From: Bacteroidaceae bacterium
GTDB taxonomy: Bacteria > Bacteroidota > Bacteroidia > Bacteroidales > Bacteroidaceae
Reading direction: 5' to 3'
DNA: 46,590 bases
Assembly: GCA_017541265.1 (NCBI GenBank)
Contig: JAFXZK010000009.1
Span: 1-46,590, forward strand
A model generated the notes under the pieces. It was not told the DNA's origin. It did no database searches and saw only the letters and a list, made by a program, of their open reading frames with translations. Shown here piece by piece: positions 1-7,809 of this stretch. Position 1 is the first letter of the stretch. Each line of letters opens with the position of its first letter. The position numbers were made by a program, and so were the translations under genes.

Positions 1-5
1 ATATG

Positions 6-140
6 ATAATCAAACACAAAGACTCAAAGTCACAAAGTAATACCCCTGCCGAAGAAGACACAAAGGTCTTGGCGGAAAGCTTTGTGTCTTCAATTCCGCG
101 GCGTAGCTCTTCTTGTCTTCGTGTCTTTGTGTTTGATTAT
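6..140. repeat. Nested inverted repeats at the left end
   Basis: An 18-bp perfect inverted repeat, 6-23 against 123-140 (right arm GTCTTTGTGTTTGATTAT), encloses a second one, 54-65 GAAGACACAAAG against 80-91. The words CAAAGACAC/GTGTCTTTG recur several times in between. No gene is visible here. The function is unknown; it looks like one of the short-word intergenic repeats seen throughout the window. Confidence 0.7.
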
Positions 141-232
141 ATCACTAAGTATTAGGTGAATATGATTAGCAATAATCACATGCGAAAGTTGAGTAATTAT
201 AAGTCAGGCATTTTGTTGATAATGCTATGCAC

Positions 233-638
233 CTATTCACCTTTGCTTATAATGTTCTGAACATCAATATGTAACAAGGTGAATAGAGCATTCACTTTTG
301 CGTGAAGCTATTCACTTTTTGGGGTAAAAATACAGTGAAATGGCATTCACTTCATAGTAAATCACTTGAAAGACAATCTGTTCACTATGAACAGAAAGTG
401 CTGAAACAATCTGTTTCGCCCGTTGAAACAAAGTGTTTCACAGGTGAAACAAATCGTTTCAACGGGTGATACAGAATCGGACTCCGTTGATTGCTGCCAT
501 TTTCGGGCTTTTGCAAGGTGCAGAAAAAGGTGTTTCTGGACAATTAAGTCAAAGTGAATAGCTGAGTGAAGACTTCACCCATCTATTCACCTATCTATAT
601 GACTTATATACAATGATTTGATACAGAAAAGTGAATAG
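233..638. repeat. Cluster of GTGAATAG/CTATTCAC 8-mers with palindromes
   Basis: Six exact copies of the 8-mer lie at 233-240, 308-315 and 583-590 (CTATTCAC) and at 279-286, 554-561 and 631-638 (GTGAATAG), with two GCATTCAC variants at 288-295 and 343-350. Between them lies a nested palindrome: CCCGTTGAAAC 419-429 pairs with 456-466, and GTTTCAC 435-441 pairs with 444-450. The stretch 1-740 shows no convincing gene. The cluster could be protein-binding iterons or a low-complexity repeat. Confidence 0.6.
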
Positions 639-797
639 GTGTATAGGAAATGCAAATGTTTTATTAGTGTCCGTTAAACACAGCTCGTGTTCCAAGCCCC
701 TACCAATGACAATTTGTTCCTAATACCAATGTCCTCAAAGGTGAGTGGTGGAGAAGAACTATTCCCCGGACAGCAATAGTTTCAAATCATCCTTGCG

Positions 798-840
798 CAA
801 CCCCATGCAAGCCCTTTTTGGGGTTGTTACATTAATTTTT
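798..840 (+). terminator. Possible terminator-like hairpin
   Basis: CAACCCC (798-804) pairs with GGGGTTG (820-826) and is followed within a few bases by a T-rich stretch (ATTAATTTTT, 831-840). It would end any transcript entering from the left. The stem is short and the T-run is offset, so this is tentative. Confidence 0.3.
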
Positions 841-874
841 AAGCTTTCATGCACCTTGTTTCAGATAAACTTTG

Positions 875-882
875 TATATTTG
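875..882 (+). promoter_or_regulatory. Bacteroidetes-type promoter (-7 TATATTTG)
   Basis: TATATTTG matches the Bacteroidetes -7 consensus TAnnTTTG, with TTGTTT about 19 bp upstream as a possible -33 element. Transcription would start near 889, just ahead of the foldable segment 925-1043 and 250 bases before the lipoprotein gene at 1137. Confidence 0.55.
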
Positions 883-888
883 CAGCGT

Positions 889-1043
889 GTTTTGTATGAA
901 ACACATCATTTTGTTGCTCAATTTCTCAGCCGAACTTGCACCTCGAAAGAGACTTTATGAGCAAAACCAAATGTACATTGGAGCTGTGCTTTAAGCGCAG
1001 CCTCCACCATAGTACATTTGGGGCAGTGCAAGGCCCGGCTGAG
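889..1043 (+). ncRNA. Candidate structured RNA or long structured 5' leader
   Basis: The segment after the promoter can fold into a rod. CTCAGCCG (925-932) pairs with 1036-1043 and CTTGCA (935-940) with 1027-1032. A large asymmetric bubble (941-966) follows. CCAAATGTAC (967-976) pairs with 1012-1021, TGGAG (979-983) with 1002-1006, and CTGTGC (984-989) with GCGCAG (995-1000) around a 5-base loop. A small hairpin, GTGTTT/AAACAC, sits near the 5' end. A rod with a large internal bubble recalls 6S-type RNA, but no T-run terminator follows, so it may instead be the leader of the 1137 gene. No family was recognised. Confidence 0.4.
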
Positions 1044-1136
1044 AATATGGACGAGGCTTGCGCTTTCTTTATGCCCCATAAGTTAGTGCTCATTGTCGAT
1101 GTGAACGTGAATAAGTATTAACTAAAACGAAAAAGA

Positions 1137-2465
1137 ATGAATAAGGTAATGAATAGTTTTAGGTACGGGTTGCTAATAATGGCAGCTCTTGTACTTCTTT
1201 CTAATTCTTGTTATGGCAAAACGAATAACAGGAAGGATTATGGATTAAGAGGTTCTGTTTGTGCTGTTGTCGAAAAGAACATAGAGTTCTCGATTAAATT
1301 TGGCGAAGTTGTTCCTACAGGAAAATCTAATGACACCATATACTATTTCCTCAAGAATGGAAATGTGTATGCAGAAGTCTTTTCTCCGAATAAGTATAAA
1401 AGATTTGAGTATGATGAGCATAATAACTTGACCGAAGAGATGTGTGTCAAAGTTGGAAAGGGGCAAGAATATAGAATAGATAATAATCTCTATCATCTCA
1501 ATGACACGGTAGATCACAAATTTTACCAGTATGTTTATAACTCAGGTGGCAGATTGGAGGAAGTTAAATTCTTCGAGTTCAAGAGGTGGCTTGGTGATAT
1601 GGAGCAATATTATCGTATAGTTTATTCGTACGATTCCAATGGAAAGAAGATAGTTTATCGAAATGAATTCTCTATAGATAAAGAGGAAATATATAATGGA
1701 AGTGTTCGAAAAACAAAAGACCATTGCGGTTTCAATAGTACCAGAATAACTACGGAAACATTGAATGCAAAAGGGAGGCCAACAAAACGTGAAATAAGCA
1801 TTGATAATGAGCATTTAAGGACTATTACAATTTCTTATAATGAATATGGTGATGAGGTAAAAATCCTTCATCAGTGGAGTGATGGCTCTCGATCTGTGGA
1901 AACTACCAAATATGTCTATGACCAAAATGGGAACTGGCTTAAAAGATTGCATTTTGTAGGTGACAAGCTTAAGACTTGGACAGAGCGGGAGATTACTTAT
2001 GCAGTATCAGGTGAAGACTATTCAAGAAAACTTGAAGAAGTAAAGATGATAGAAGCAAAAAGCCAGATAATAAATGATATGGTTAAGCACGAACAAGATA
2101 GTATTCAGACTGTTGAAAAAGTATGGGAAGAGGAAGTGGCTAAAGGAGGACCTTTTGCGATAGATGTTGATGAAAACGCTCAATTCCCTGGAGGAGAAGG
2201 CGCATATTCTAATTGGTTTTTGAGAAACTTTCACATGCCAGCAGAAGCAGCGGAAAATGGTGAATATGGAAGGGTCATAGTTGAATGTGTTGTTGAATGT
2301 GATGGCTCAATATCATTCGTTAGGATAAAAAAGAGCGTATCGGAAGCTATAGACAAAGAAGCGTTGCGTTTAGTTAAGAGTATGCCAAAGTGGAAGCCAG
2401 CAATGAAGGATGGGCAGCCAGTCCGTTCAAGATTTATTATACCAATGATGTTTAGAAATGATTAA
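1137..2465 (+). CDS. Lipoprotein with YD-like repeats and TonB C-terminal domain
   Basis: The 442-residue protein has a lipoprotein signal (hydrophobic residues 11-21, lipobox LSNSC with Cys25), so it is probably anchored in an envelope membrane. The middle carries YD/RHS-like beta repeats (YSYDSNGKK, YVYDQNGNW, ISYNEYGDE). From about residue 345 a TonB_C-type domain follows, with typical elements: FPGG, a GxVIVECVVECDGSI strand, DKEALRLVKSMPKWKPA and a closing IPMMF. Such stand-alone TonB_C domains are common in Bacteroidetes envelope proteins; the specific function is unknown. The start could also be Met5. The body is more AT-rich than the housekeeping genes downstream, consistent with accessory DNA. 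It is followed 11 bp later by the DUF1643 gene, probably in one transcript. Confidence 0.8.
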   Translation: MNKVMNSFRYGLLIMAALVLLSNSCYGKTNNRKDYGLRGSVCAVVEKNIEFSIKFGEVVPTGKSNDTIYYFLKNGNVYAEVFSPNKYKRFEYDEHNNLTEEMCVKVGKGQEYRIDNNLYHLNDTVDHKFYQYVYNSGGRLEEVKFFEFKRWLGDMEQYYRIVYSYDSNGKKIVYRNEFSIDKEEIYNGSVRKTKDHCGFNSTRITTETLNAKGRPTKREISIDNEHLRTITISYNEYGDEVKILHQWSDGSRSVETTKYVYDQNGNWLKRLHFVGDKLKTWTEREITYAVSGEDYSRKLEEVKMIEAKSQIINDMVKHEQDSIQTVEKVWEEEVAKGGPFAIDVDENAQFPGGEGAYSNWFLRNFHMPAEAAENGEYGRVIVECVVECDGSISFVRIKKSVSEAIDKEALRLVKSMPKWKPAMKDGQPVRSRFIIPMMFRND

Positions 2466-2476
2466 TTTACAAGAAA

Positions 2477-2989
2477 ATGGATTACACAAATGTTAAGATG
2501 AGAGCAGATGGCGACACAATTCGCTTTGCCCTTTTGAAAGACGGTGAACAAATGCTATATGTATTTGGCGTAAACCCAAGTACTGCCACTGACAAAAAGC
2601 CTGACCGCACAATGCAAAAGGTTCTTGGCTTTGCAGATCGTAATGGTTTTGACGGTTTTGCTATGATGAACCTATATCCTTTGCGGAGTACAAATCCTAA
2701 TGCTTTGCCCAAAGCGATGGACGAAGAATTGCATCAAAGGAATCTTACCGAAATAAAAGAAGTGATTGGTAAAAAGAAGAATCCTGTTATACTCTTCGCT
2801 TTCGGCAACGCTATTGGTGCGGCTCCGTATTTGAAGAAATGTTTGAAAGATATTGTTTCAACACTTCAGCCATTAAACCCTCAATGGAAGCAAATAGGCA
2901 AGCCTACAAAATGGGGGAATCCTCGTCATCCTCTTTATGCCCATTATGTTCCATTTGAAAACTTTGATGTTGAAGCTTATCTAAAATAA
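2477..2989 (+). CDS. DUF1643 domain protein
   Basis: A 170-residue soluble protein with the DUF1643 signature: a hydrophobic strand leading into FGVNPSTAT (residues 30-38), a GFADRNGFDGFAMMNLYPLRSTNP block (about 51-74) and an FAFGNAIG strand further on. The length is normal for the family. No biochemical role is established; members are scattered in mobile or accessory regions. It starts 11 bp after the TonB_C lipoprotein gene and is followed by a strong terminator, so the two genes form a small unit. Confidence 0.8.
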   Translation: MDYTNVKMRADGDTIRFALLKDGEQMLYVFGVNPSTATDKKPDRTMQKVLGFADRNGFDGFAMMNLYPLRSTNPNALPKAMDEELHQRNLTEIKEVIGKKKNPVILFAFGNAIGAAPYLKKCLKDIVSTLQPLNPQWKQIGKPTKWGNPRHPLYAHYVPFENFDVEAYLK

Positions 2990-3000
2990 AAAAGAACATG

Positions 3001-3046
3001 AGCGGATAGCCCGAAACTCCGTTGGCTATCCGCTTAGCTTTTTGTC
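3001..3046 (+). terminator. Rho-independent terminator after the DUF1643 gene
   Basis: An 11-bp perfect stem, AGCGGATAGCC (3001-3011) with 3024-3034, has a 12-base loop and is followed by CTTTTTG. It lies 11 bp after the DUF1643 stop codon. Confidence 0.8.
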
Positions 3047-3166
3047 AATAAACATTTATGCTGCTTGCCCTATGTCGTGCAGGAATTCGGGGGTGAGGTC
3101 GGCACCGTTGCTCTAATCCCATCGTGTGGCATCTTCAGTACCAATTTCATCGCATGGTGGAGAGTG

Positions 3167-3442
3167 TTACTTGTCGTTGTAGTGCTCCTCGGCTTGGATT
3201 ATCAGCACGGTAACACGGTCGTCATAAATATCATAGATGATGCGGTCGTTGGCTGTGATGTGGCGCGAGTATGTCACATCGTTTCCACCAACTAATGCTT
3301 CTGGGTGACCAAGCCCTGTACGGGGATGCTCCATGATGTCGAGCAGAATTTTCGTCGCCTTCTTGAATAGTTGCGGATTGGATTTCTTCCATTTCCGCAA
3401 CGTCTTGTCCGCATCCTTGGAATATTCAATCGTGTACCTCAT
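3167..3442 (-). CDS. Txe/YoeB family toxin (predicted ribosome-dependent mRNA interferase)
   Basis: A 91-residue RelE-fold protein of the YoeB type. It shows an N-terminal strand (RYTIEYSKDADKTLRKW), two helices, then HPRTGLGHPEALVG, YSRHITANDRIIYDIYDD and a terminal ABAB-like segment ending EEHYND. In YoeB the conserved Glu/Arg/His residues and the terminal His-Tyr are catalytic; here Arg in SRHI, Arg in DRIIY and the final His-Tyr are visible. By family, it cleaves mRNA in translating ribosomes. Its start overlaps the last four bases of the antitoxin gene (ATGA), the usual coupled arrangement. Confidence 0.88.
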   Translation of the reverse strand: MRYTIEYSKDADKTLRKWKKSNPQLFKKATKILLDIMEHPRTGLGHPEALVGGNDVTYSRHITANDRIIYDIYDDRVTVLIIQAEEHYNDK

Positions 3443-3702
3443 AGGCTGTCGAAGTATTGCTGCATCTCCTCAGGGGTACGGCATGAAATGGTTTCACCTT
3501 GGGCGTATTCCTTGCGGGCTTTATATATCTTCCGAGACAAAGCGGGCGTAATATGGTTGTTAGCTTTGGCTTTAGCCGTGCGTACCGAAGCCACGCCCCG
3601 CATCAGCTTCATGGCTTTCTTGAGGTCGGCAATAATCGCATCGGGTTCCAGCGTGACAATAATCTGGTTCGGTGATGGAGTATAGGTTGCTACATTTGCC
3701 AT
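3439..3702 (-). CDS. Antitoxin partner of the YoeB-type toxin
   Basis: An 87-residue protein encoded directly upstream of the toxin, with a 4-bp overlap. It is called an antitoxin mainly from position and size. The sequence has an N-terminal region of mixed strand and helix, a basic central helix (VRTAKAKANN) and an acidic C-terminal tail that could wrap the toxin (EEMQQYFDSL). It is not an obvious close match to E. coli YefM, so the antitoxin family is left open. A minus-strand promoter element lies 33 bp upstream. Confidence 0.75.
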   Translation of the reverse strand: MANVATYTPSPNQIIVTLEPDAIIADLKKAMKLMRGVASVRTAKAKANNHITPALSRKIYKARKEYAQGETISCRTPEEMQQYFDSL

Positions 3703-3734
3703 AGTGCTTGCTATTTGTTACGTGTTTGCGAGGG

Positions 3735-3742
3735 CAAAGATA
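3735..3742 (-). promoter_or_regulatory. Promoter of the toxin-antitoxin operon
   Basis: On the minus strand this reads TATCTTTG, a perfect Bacteroidetes -7 element, 33 bp before the antitoxin ATG. No clear -33 TTTG was found at the standard spacing. Confidence 0.65.
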
Positions 3743-3859
3743 CAAAGATTTTCGGGAAAGTGCATTGTCCTGGCAGATAATTCGTTTCTTTCTTCCCTAT
3801 TTTCTTTACTTTTATTTAATAAATGTGTCCTTGTCTGGTTGTTTTCGACGAAAAAGCTG

Positions 3860-3867
3860 TATCTTTG
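3860..3867 (+). promoter_or_regulatory. Promoter of the kinase-like gene
   Basis: TATCTTTG, a perfect -7 element, has TTGTTTT about 21 bp upstream. It fixes the translation start of the following gene at 3889, because the longer in-frame ATG at 3823 lies upstream of the promoter. Confidence 0.65.
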
Positions 3868-3888
3868 CATTCAGAAATAAAGAATGTT

Positions 3889-4527
3889 ATGCGTTATGAC
3901 CTACTTAAACCAGTTTCACAGGGAAGCGACGGAGCGCAAGCTGAGGAAAATCGCAGAATCGCAGAAGTCGCCGATGAACTCCGTAGATGCTGCCAATTAT
4001 ATGAAGCACAACTTCGAAATAGCAAAGGCAATGTAAATGCCCTTGATATTGAACAACATTGTGCCGAACAGCTTGCAAAAAAGCACGGCTGTTGGATATC
4101 TATAGAGCATATCAGCAGTCTTGGTGAGCCAGGGCCGTGCGGCAATGAGAACGACATTTATGTGTCGAATGACATTATCTATAAAGTTAATAACCTTTTG
4201 AATAGCGGGAGCATATTGGTCTTATTGGATAGAATAATATGGCACAACAGCCTTTTTTACGACACTTCTTATTCATTGTACGGTTTCACTGGTTTTGGAG
4301 GGCGTTCTGTTATGCCTGTCCTTCAACAACGATTGGTCAAGAATGCTCGTCCTGCTACTCAAGTGATGATTGACACCTATATGTCAGCTCTTGGCTTCAC
4401 AAAGACAGATCATGTGGGTAGTTTTACGAACGGAACCTACGAAGCATGGGATTTGTTGCCGCGAAATGTTCTTGTTGATGACGAAGGGGACATGTATGTG
4501 GTCGATGCCGAGATAAAGAAACTATAA
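3889..4527 (+). CDS. Small kinase-like protein of the polyvalent-protein type
   Basis: A 212-residue protein resembling the serine/threonine/tyrosine kinase domain described in polyvalent proteins of phages and conjugative elements. Visible elements are a glycine-poor lobe (ISIEHISSLGEPGPCGNENDIYVSNDIIYKVN), the LLDRIIWHNSLF helix, the central YSLYGFTGF strand, and a catalytic-like DLLPRNVLVDDEGDMYVVDAE, in which the DxxPxNVL and VDAE segments would correspond to the catalytic loop and metal-binding Asp. Here it is a stand-alone protein, not part of a giant multidomain one. The N-terminal 60 residues are helical and polar. The substrate is unknown. The start was chosen by the promoter at 3860. 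It lies next to a toxin-antitoxin pair, suggesting mobile-element ancestry. Confidence 0.65.
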   Translation: MRYDLLKPVSQGSDGAQAEENRRIAEVADELRRCCQLYEAQLRNSKGNVNALDIEQHCAEQLAKKHGCWISIEHISSLGEPGPCGNENDIYVSNDIIYKVNNLLNSGSILVLLDRIIWHNSLFYDTSYSLYGFTGFGGRSVMPVLQQRLVKNARPATQVMIDTYMSALGFTKTDHVGSFTNGTYEAWDLLPRNVLVDDEGDMYVVDAEIKKL

Positions 4528-4566
4528 CTGAGTGGTGTATAGAGAGGGGTTAATGATTGGGAATTT

Positions 4567-5145
4567 ATGACACAGAAAGAGATAGCAGAGGACATTAGGA
4601 CGGCGGTGCAGACGTTGAGGCAGGGCGGGCTGATCCTTTATCCGACGGATACGATATGGGGGATTGGATGCGATGCTGCCAACGAGGAGGCTGTGCGGCG
4701 CATCTTCCAATTGAAGCAAAGGGAGGACAGCAAGGCGATGATTTGCCTCGTGGATAGTGCCGACAGGATGCAAAGATACCTGCGGCAGGTGCCGGATGTG
4801 GCTTGGGACCTCATAGAGTTTGCCGAGAAGCCCCTTACCCTCATCCTCGACGGAGCGACTGGCCTTGCGCCAAGCCTCATAGCCGAGGATGGCAGCGTAG
4901 GGCTTCGTGTCACTCGAGAGAACATCAGCCACGAACTCTGTTATCGCTATCAGAGAGCCATCGTCAGCACCAGCGCCAACATCAGCGGCGAGCCTTCTCC
5001 TGCCTGCTTCAACGAGATTACCGATGAGATAAAGCAAGGCGTGGACTACATCATGCGCTCCCGCCAGAACGACCTCAGCAAGAGCAAGCCCAGCCAAATC
5101 ATCAAGCTGGGACTGGATGGAAGAGTACAGATAATTAGGAAGTAA
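4567..5145 (+). CDS. tsaC: L-threonylcarbamoyladenylate synthase (YrdC/Sua5 family)
   Basis: A 192-residue single-domain YrdC protein. By family it makes threonylcarbamoyl-AMP from threonine, bicarbonate and ATP, the first step of the t6A37 tRNA modification. Visible signatures are YPTDTIWGIGCDA (residues 25-37), the KQREDSKAM nucleotide-binding segment (about 50-58), the PLTLIL strand, VGLRVT, and STSANISGEPSP, the strongly conserved family motif. There is no Sua5 C-terminal domain, so it is TsaC-like in size. The last residues and stop run into a repeat-rich spacer (5146-5288). The promoter is not obvious. Confidence 0.9.
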   Translation: MTQKEIAEDIRTAVQTLRQGGLILYPTDTIWGIGCDAANEEAVRRIFQLKQREDSKAMICLVDSADRMQRYLRQVPDVAWDLIEFAEKPLTLILDGATGLAPSLIAEDGSVGLRVTRENISHELCYRYQRAIVSTSANISGEPSPACFNEITDEIKQGVDYIMRSRQNDLSKSKPSQIIKLGLDGRVQIIRK

Positions 5146-5150
5146 TAATG

Positions 5151-5279
5151 GAAGTTAAAGAAGTTATAGGAAGTTAAAGAAGTTAAAGGACGATACTTTT
5201 CGGATGCTAAATATAAGATGCAAAAGCTATTGTCCTTTAACTTCCCAAGTGAGCGAAGCGAACTAACTTCTTTAACTTC
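5151..5279. repeat. AAGTTAAAG-word inverted repeat between tsaC and clc
   Basis: Tandem copies of GAAGTTAAAG (5151-5191) are mirrored by CTTTAACTTC words at 5232-5244 and 5264-5279. Arms 5151-5166/5264-5279 (16 bp) and 5179-5191/5232-5244 (13 bp) are perfect, so the spacer could form a long hairpin and may act as a terminator or mRNA-stability element. Confidence 0.7.
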
Positions 5280-5288
5280 AATAGAAAC

Positions 5289-7073
5289 ATGAATTGCAGA
5301 AACCTCATAGCCTACCTCCTTCGCTGGCGGCGCAGACACCTCTCCGACAAGAACTTCGTGCTGCTCATCAGCTTCTTTGTCGGCATCTTCACGGCATGTG
5401 CAGGCCTGCTGCTGAAGTGGCTCATCTCGCAGATTGAACATCTGCTCACGCACGAGTTCTCCGTGACGAATGCCAACTGGCTCTACCTCGTCTATCCTGT
5501 CGTGGGCATTTGGCTGACGATGCTCTTCATTAAATATATTGTGCGCGACGACATCGGGCATGGTGTCACGAAGATACTCTTTGCCATTGCCCGCAAGCAG
5601 AGCCGCATCAAACCGCACAACACCTGGACCTCCGTCGTGGCTTCTGCCATTACCATCGGCTTTGGCGGTAGTGTGGGAGCCGAGGCACCCATCGTGCTTA
5701 CCGGCAGCGCGATAGGCAGCAGTTTGGGGCAGGCTTGCCGCCTGAGCAACAAGTATATGATGCTCCTCGTGGGCTGTGGCGCAGCTGGAGCTGTGTCAGG
5801 TATCTTCAAGGCACCCATTGCCGGCTTGGTCTTTGTGCTTGAGGTGCTGATGATAGACCTCACGATGACCAGCCTCCTGCCCTTGCTCGTGTCCAGCGTG
5901 ACGGCTGTGGGCCTCACCTTTGCCGTGACAGGCACCAACCCCATCTTCGAGTTCCACTTGCAGGACGCCTTCACGGTCAGTCGCATCCCGGCCTACATTG
6001 CCCTCGGCATTGTCTGCGGACTGGTGGCGCTCTACTTCACGCGAACCATGAACTACCTCGAAGGCATCTTCCGCCGCCTGCAAGGGCGCTACAAGAAGTT
6101 CCTCCTGGGAGCCGCCATGCTGAGCCTGCTCATCTATCTCTTCCCGTCGCTCTACGGCGAAGGCTATGACCTCATCACCCTCTTGCTCAACGGCAACGGA
6201 CAAGCCGACTGGGACACCGCGATGGACCGCTCCCTCTTCTACGGCAGTAACCACCTCCTTATCTACCTTTTCCTCATCATCGTCTTCAAGGTGTTTGCCT
6301 CCACAGCTACCAACGGCGGCGGAGGTTGTGGCGGTATCTTTGCACCCAGTTTGTTCCTCGGCTGTGTCTGTGGCTTCGTCTTCTGTCGGCTTTGGAACAT
6401 GTACGACATCCTTGGCATCGACATTCCGGAGCGCAACTTCGCCATGCTTGGCATGTGCGGACTGATGAGCGGCGTCATGCACGCCCCGCTCACCGGCATC
6501 TTCCTTATTGCCGAGCTGACGGGCGGCTATGCCCTCTTCATGCCTCTGATGATTGTGGCAACAGGCTCTTACCTGACCATCAAGAGCTTCGAGCCTCACA
6601 GCATCTATGCGATGCGACTGGCACAGCGCGGCGAACTCCTGACGCACCATACCGACAAATCTATCCTCACCCTGATGAGCATGGACAGCGTCATTCAGCA
6701 CTACGACCATGTGCTTTATCCTGACATGAACCTCGGCGACGTGGCGGCGCAGGTTTCGGACAGCAAGAATCATGTCTTCCCTGTCGTCAACAAGCAGATG
6801 CAGTTCGTTGGGGCTGTCTATCTCGACGACATCCGCCACCTTGTTTTCCGTACGGAGCTTTACAGGGACTTCTCTGTCTCGCAGCTTATGACGCAGCCCG
6901 AGGCTCTGCTCTCCGTGAACGACTCAATGGATGTCGTGGTTAGCGTCTTCGACCGCACACATGCCTGGACACTGCCTGTCGTCGATGCCGAGGGCATCTT
7001 TGTAGGCTTCATCCGCAAAAGCACTGTCCTGACCGTCTATCGTCAGATGCTTGCCGACTTCTCCAACGATTGA
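5289..7073 (+). CDS. ClC-family chloride channel/antiporter with C-terminal CBS domains
   Basis: A 594-residue inner-membrane protein. Residues 20-440 hold the many hydrophobic helices of a ClC core. GSVGAEAPIV (about 127-136) corresponds to the GREGP ion-selectivity motif and keeps the gating glutamate. GGIFAPSLFLG (about 348-358) is the conserved GxFxP motif. The first family motif (GSGIP) appears as GHGV. The C-terminal 140 residues form a CBS pair (VFPVVNKQMQFVGAVYLDDIR and TLPVVDAEGIFVGFI), normally a nucleotide-binding regulatory module. A glutamate at the gate often indicates a H+/Cl- exchanger, but this cannot be decided here. The gene converges with the minus-strand remnant starting 7 bp downstream. 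Confidence 0.92.
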   Translation: MNCRNLIAYLLRWRRRHLSDKNFVLLISFFVGIFTACAGLLLKWLISQIEHLLTHEFSVTNANWLYLVYPVVGIWLTMLFIKYIVRDDIGHGVTKILFAIARKQSRIKPHNTWTSVVASAITIGFGGSVGAEAPIVLTGSAIGSSLGQACRLSNKYMMLLVGCGAAGAVSGIFKAPIAGLVFVLEVLMIDLTMTSLLPLLVSSVTAVGLTFAVTGTNPIFEFHLQDAFTVSRIPAYIALGIVCGLVALYFTRTMNYLEGIFRRLQGRYKKFLLGAAMLSLLIYLFPSLYGEGYDLITLLLNGNGQADWDTAMDRSLFYGSNHLLIYLFLIIVFKVFASTATNGGGGCGGIFAPSLFLGCVCGFVFCRLWNMYDILGIDIPERNFAMLGMCGLMSGVMHAPLTGIFLIAELTGGYALFMPLMIVATGSYLTIKSFEPHSIYAMRLAQRGELLTHHTDKSILTLMSMDSVIQHYDHVLYPDMNLGDVAAQVSDSKNHVFPVVNKQMQFVGAVYLDDIRHLVFRTELYRDFSVSQLMTQPEALLSVNDSMDVVVSVFDRTHAWTLPVVDAEGIFVGFIRKSTVLTVYRQMLADFSND

Positions 7074-7080
7074 GGAGTCG

Positions 7081-7794
7081 TCAGTAGCCGAAGGTTATGC
7101 CACAAAGGCCTCCTAACACGTTGAGGACATTTTGTGTCCCTCTATAATAGGAGTCTGCGTGGATTTCATAAAGGTACCCCCATACGTAGGAATTAGGCTG
7201 TTCGCTTATCTCGTAGCAGTTTTCTCCAATTGCTTCTATCTCGCCATAGGTTGCTTTGAATATGGTGGTGGTTTCCCTGTCAATAGGCGTCCCGTTATAA
7301 TTATAATCATAGATGGAGGCAGACTCCACTTTCCCCGGATACGAGCTGACATCCACGACGACATCGATATCGAGTTTCCAGTCCGAGTATTCTGTTATGT
7401 CTTCGTCTCCGTGTATGATATTCTGTTCATGCTTTTCGATGCTGACGACGTATCTGTGCCTCTTGTCTCCCAATTTCCCTATGAAGACGCAATTCTGTGA
7501 GCCATGTGAACTGCCTCCAAAGCTGGAGCTCTCTGTTATGCTGCTCGTTGTTTCTCCGCCACTATAATCGATGTTTTCAATGTCAGCAAAGACTGTTGCA
7601 CCGAACTCCATTGTCTTGAAGTATTCGTCGCCCGGCTGTTCTATGGGGATAGAGGCGGTTGTGCCGTTGGGGTAGGTGATGTCGATGGTGTCCTGACGCC
7701 AGAAAACGCTGCTGTTCCTTGTTGCCTTGACCTTGATGGTTCCGTCTTCCAGCTCTTCTATTTCAGTCCAGTCTTGTCGGTGGTTTGTCGTGCA
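7081..7794 (-). pseudogene. Probable decayed BACON-domain protein gene
   Basis: An open frame of 237 codons on the minus strand has no usable ATG at its beginning: it opens just after an in-frame TGA (7797-7795), and the first in-frame ATG is at 7611. The first 60 residues (DGTIKVKATRNSS, WRQDTIDITYPNG, TASIPIEQPG) look like the end of a BACON-type beta-sandwich domain, often found repeated in secreted Bacteroidetes lipoproteins. A signal peptide and the domain start are missing. A good promoter lies only about 16 bp upstream of the open frame. The simplest reading is an internal deletion joining the promoter to mid-gene sequence. A functional protein from 7611 (176 residues) or from a non-ATG codon cannot be excluded. 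Confidence 0.5.
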
Positions 7795-7809
7795 TCACAT
7801 TACACACCG

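Noticed and set aside
233-638. Chromosomal replication origin
   Set aside because: The DnaA-box resemblance is partial, there is no dnaA, dnaN or similar gene in the window, and the word could belong to the general intergenic repeat background.
745-960. A 71-codon open frame overlapping the promoter at 875
   Set aside because: It spans the terminator-like hairpin and the promoter, and no homologous pattern or start signal is visible.
936-1121. A 61-codon open frame after the TATATTTG promoter
   Set aside because: It runs through the nested RNA-like stems, has no recognisable protein features and its composition follows the palindromes. It is more likely chance coding within a structured RNA.
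889-1130. Retron msr-msd RNA
   Set aside because: No reverse transcriptase gene is nearby; the next gene is a TonB_C lipoprotein.
5796-6839. Long antisense frame (347 codons) opposite the ClC gene
   Set aside because: GC-rich third-position effect opposite a real membrane-protein gene. Its residues are His/Glu/Val-rich antisense composition with no domain. The same applies to 8578-9555, 13073-14488, 15655-16620, 32226-33470 and 38947-40023 on the minus strand.
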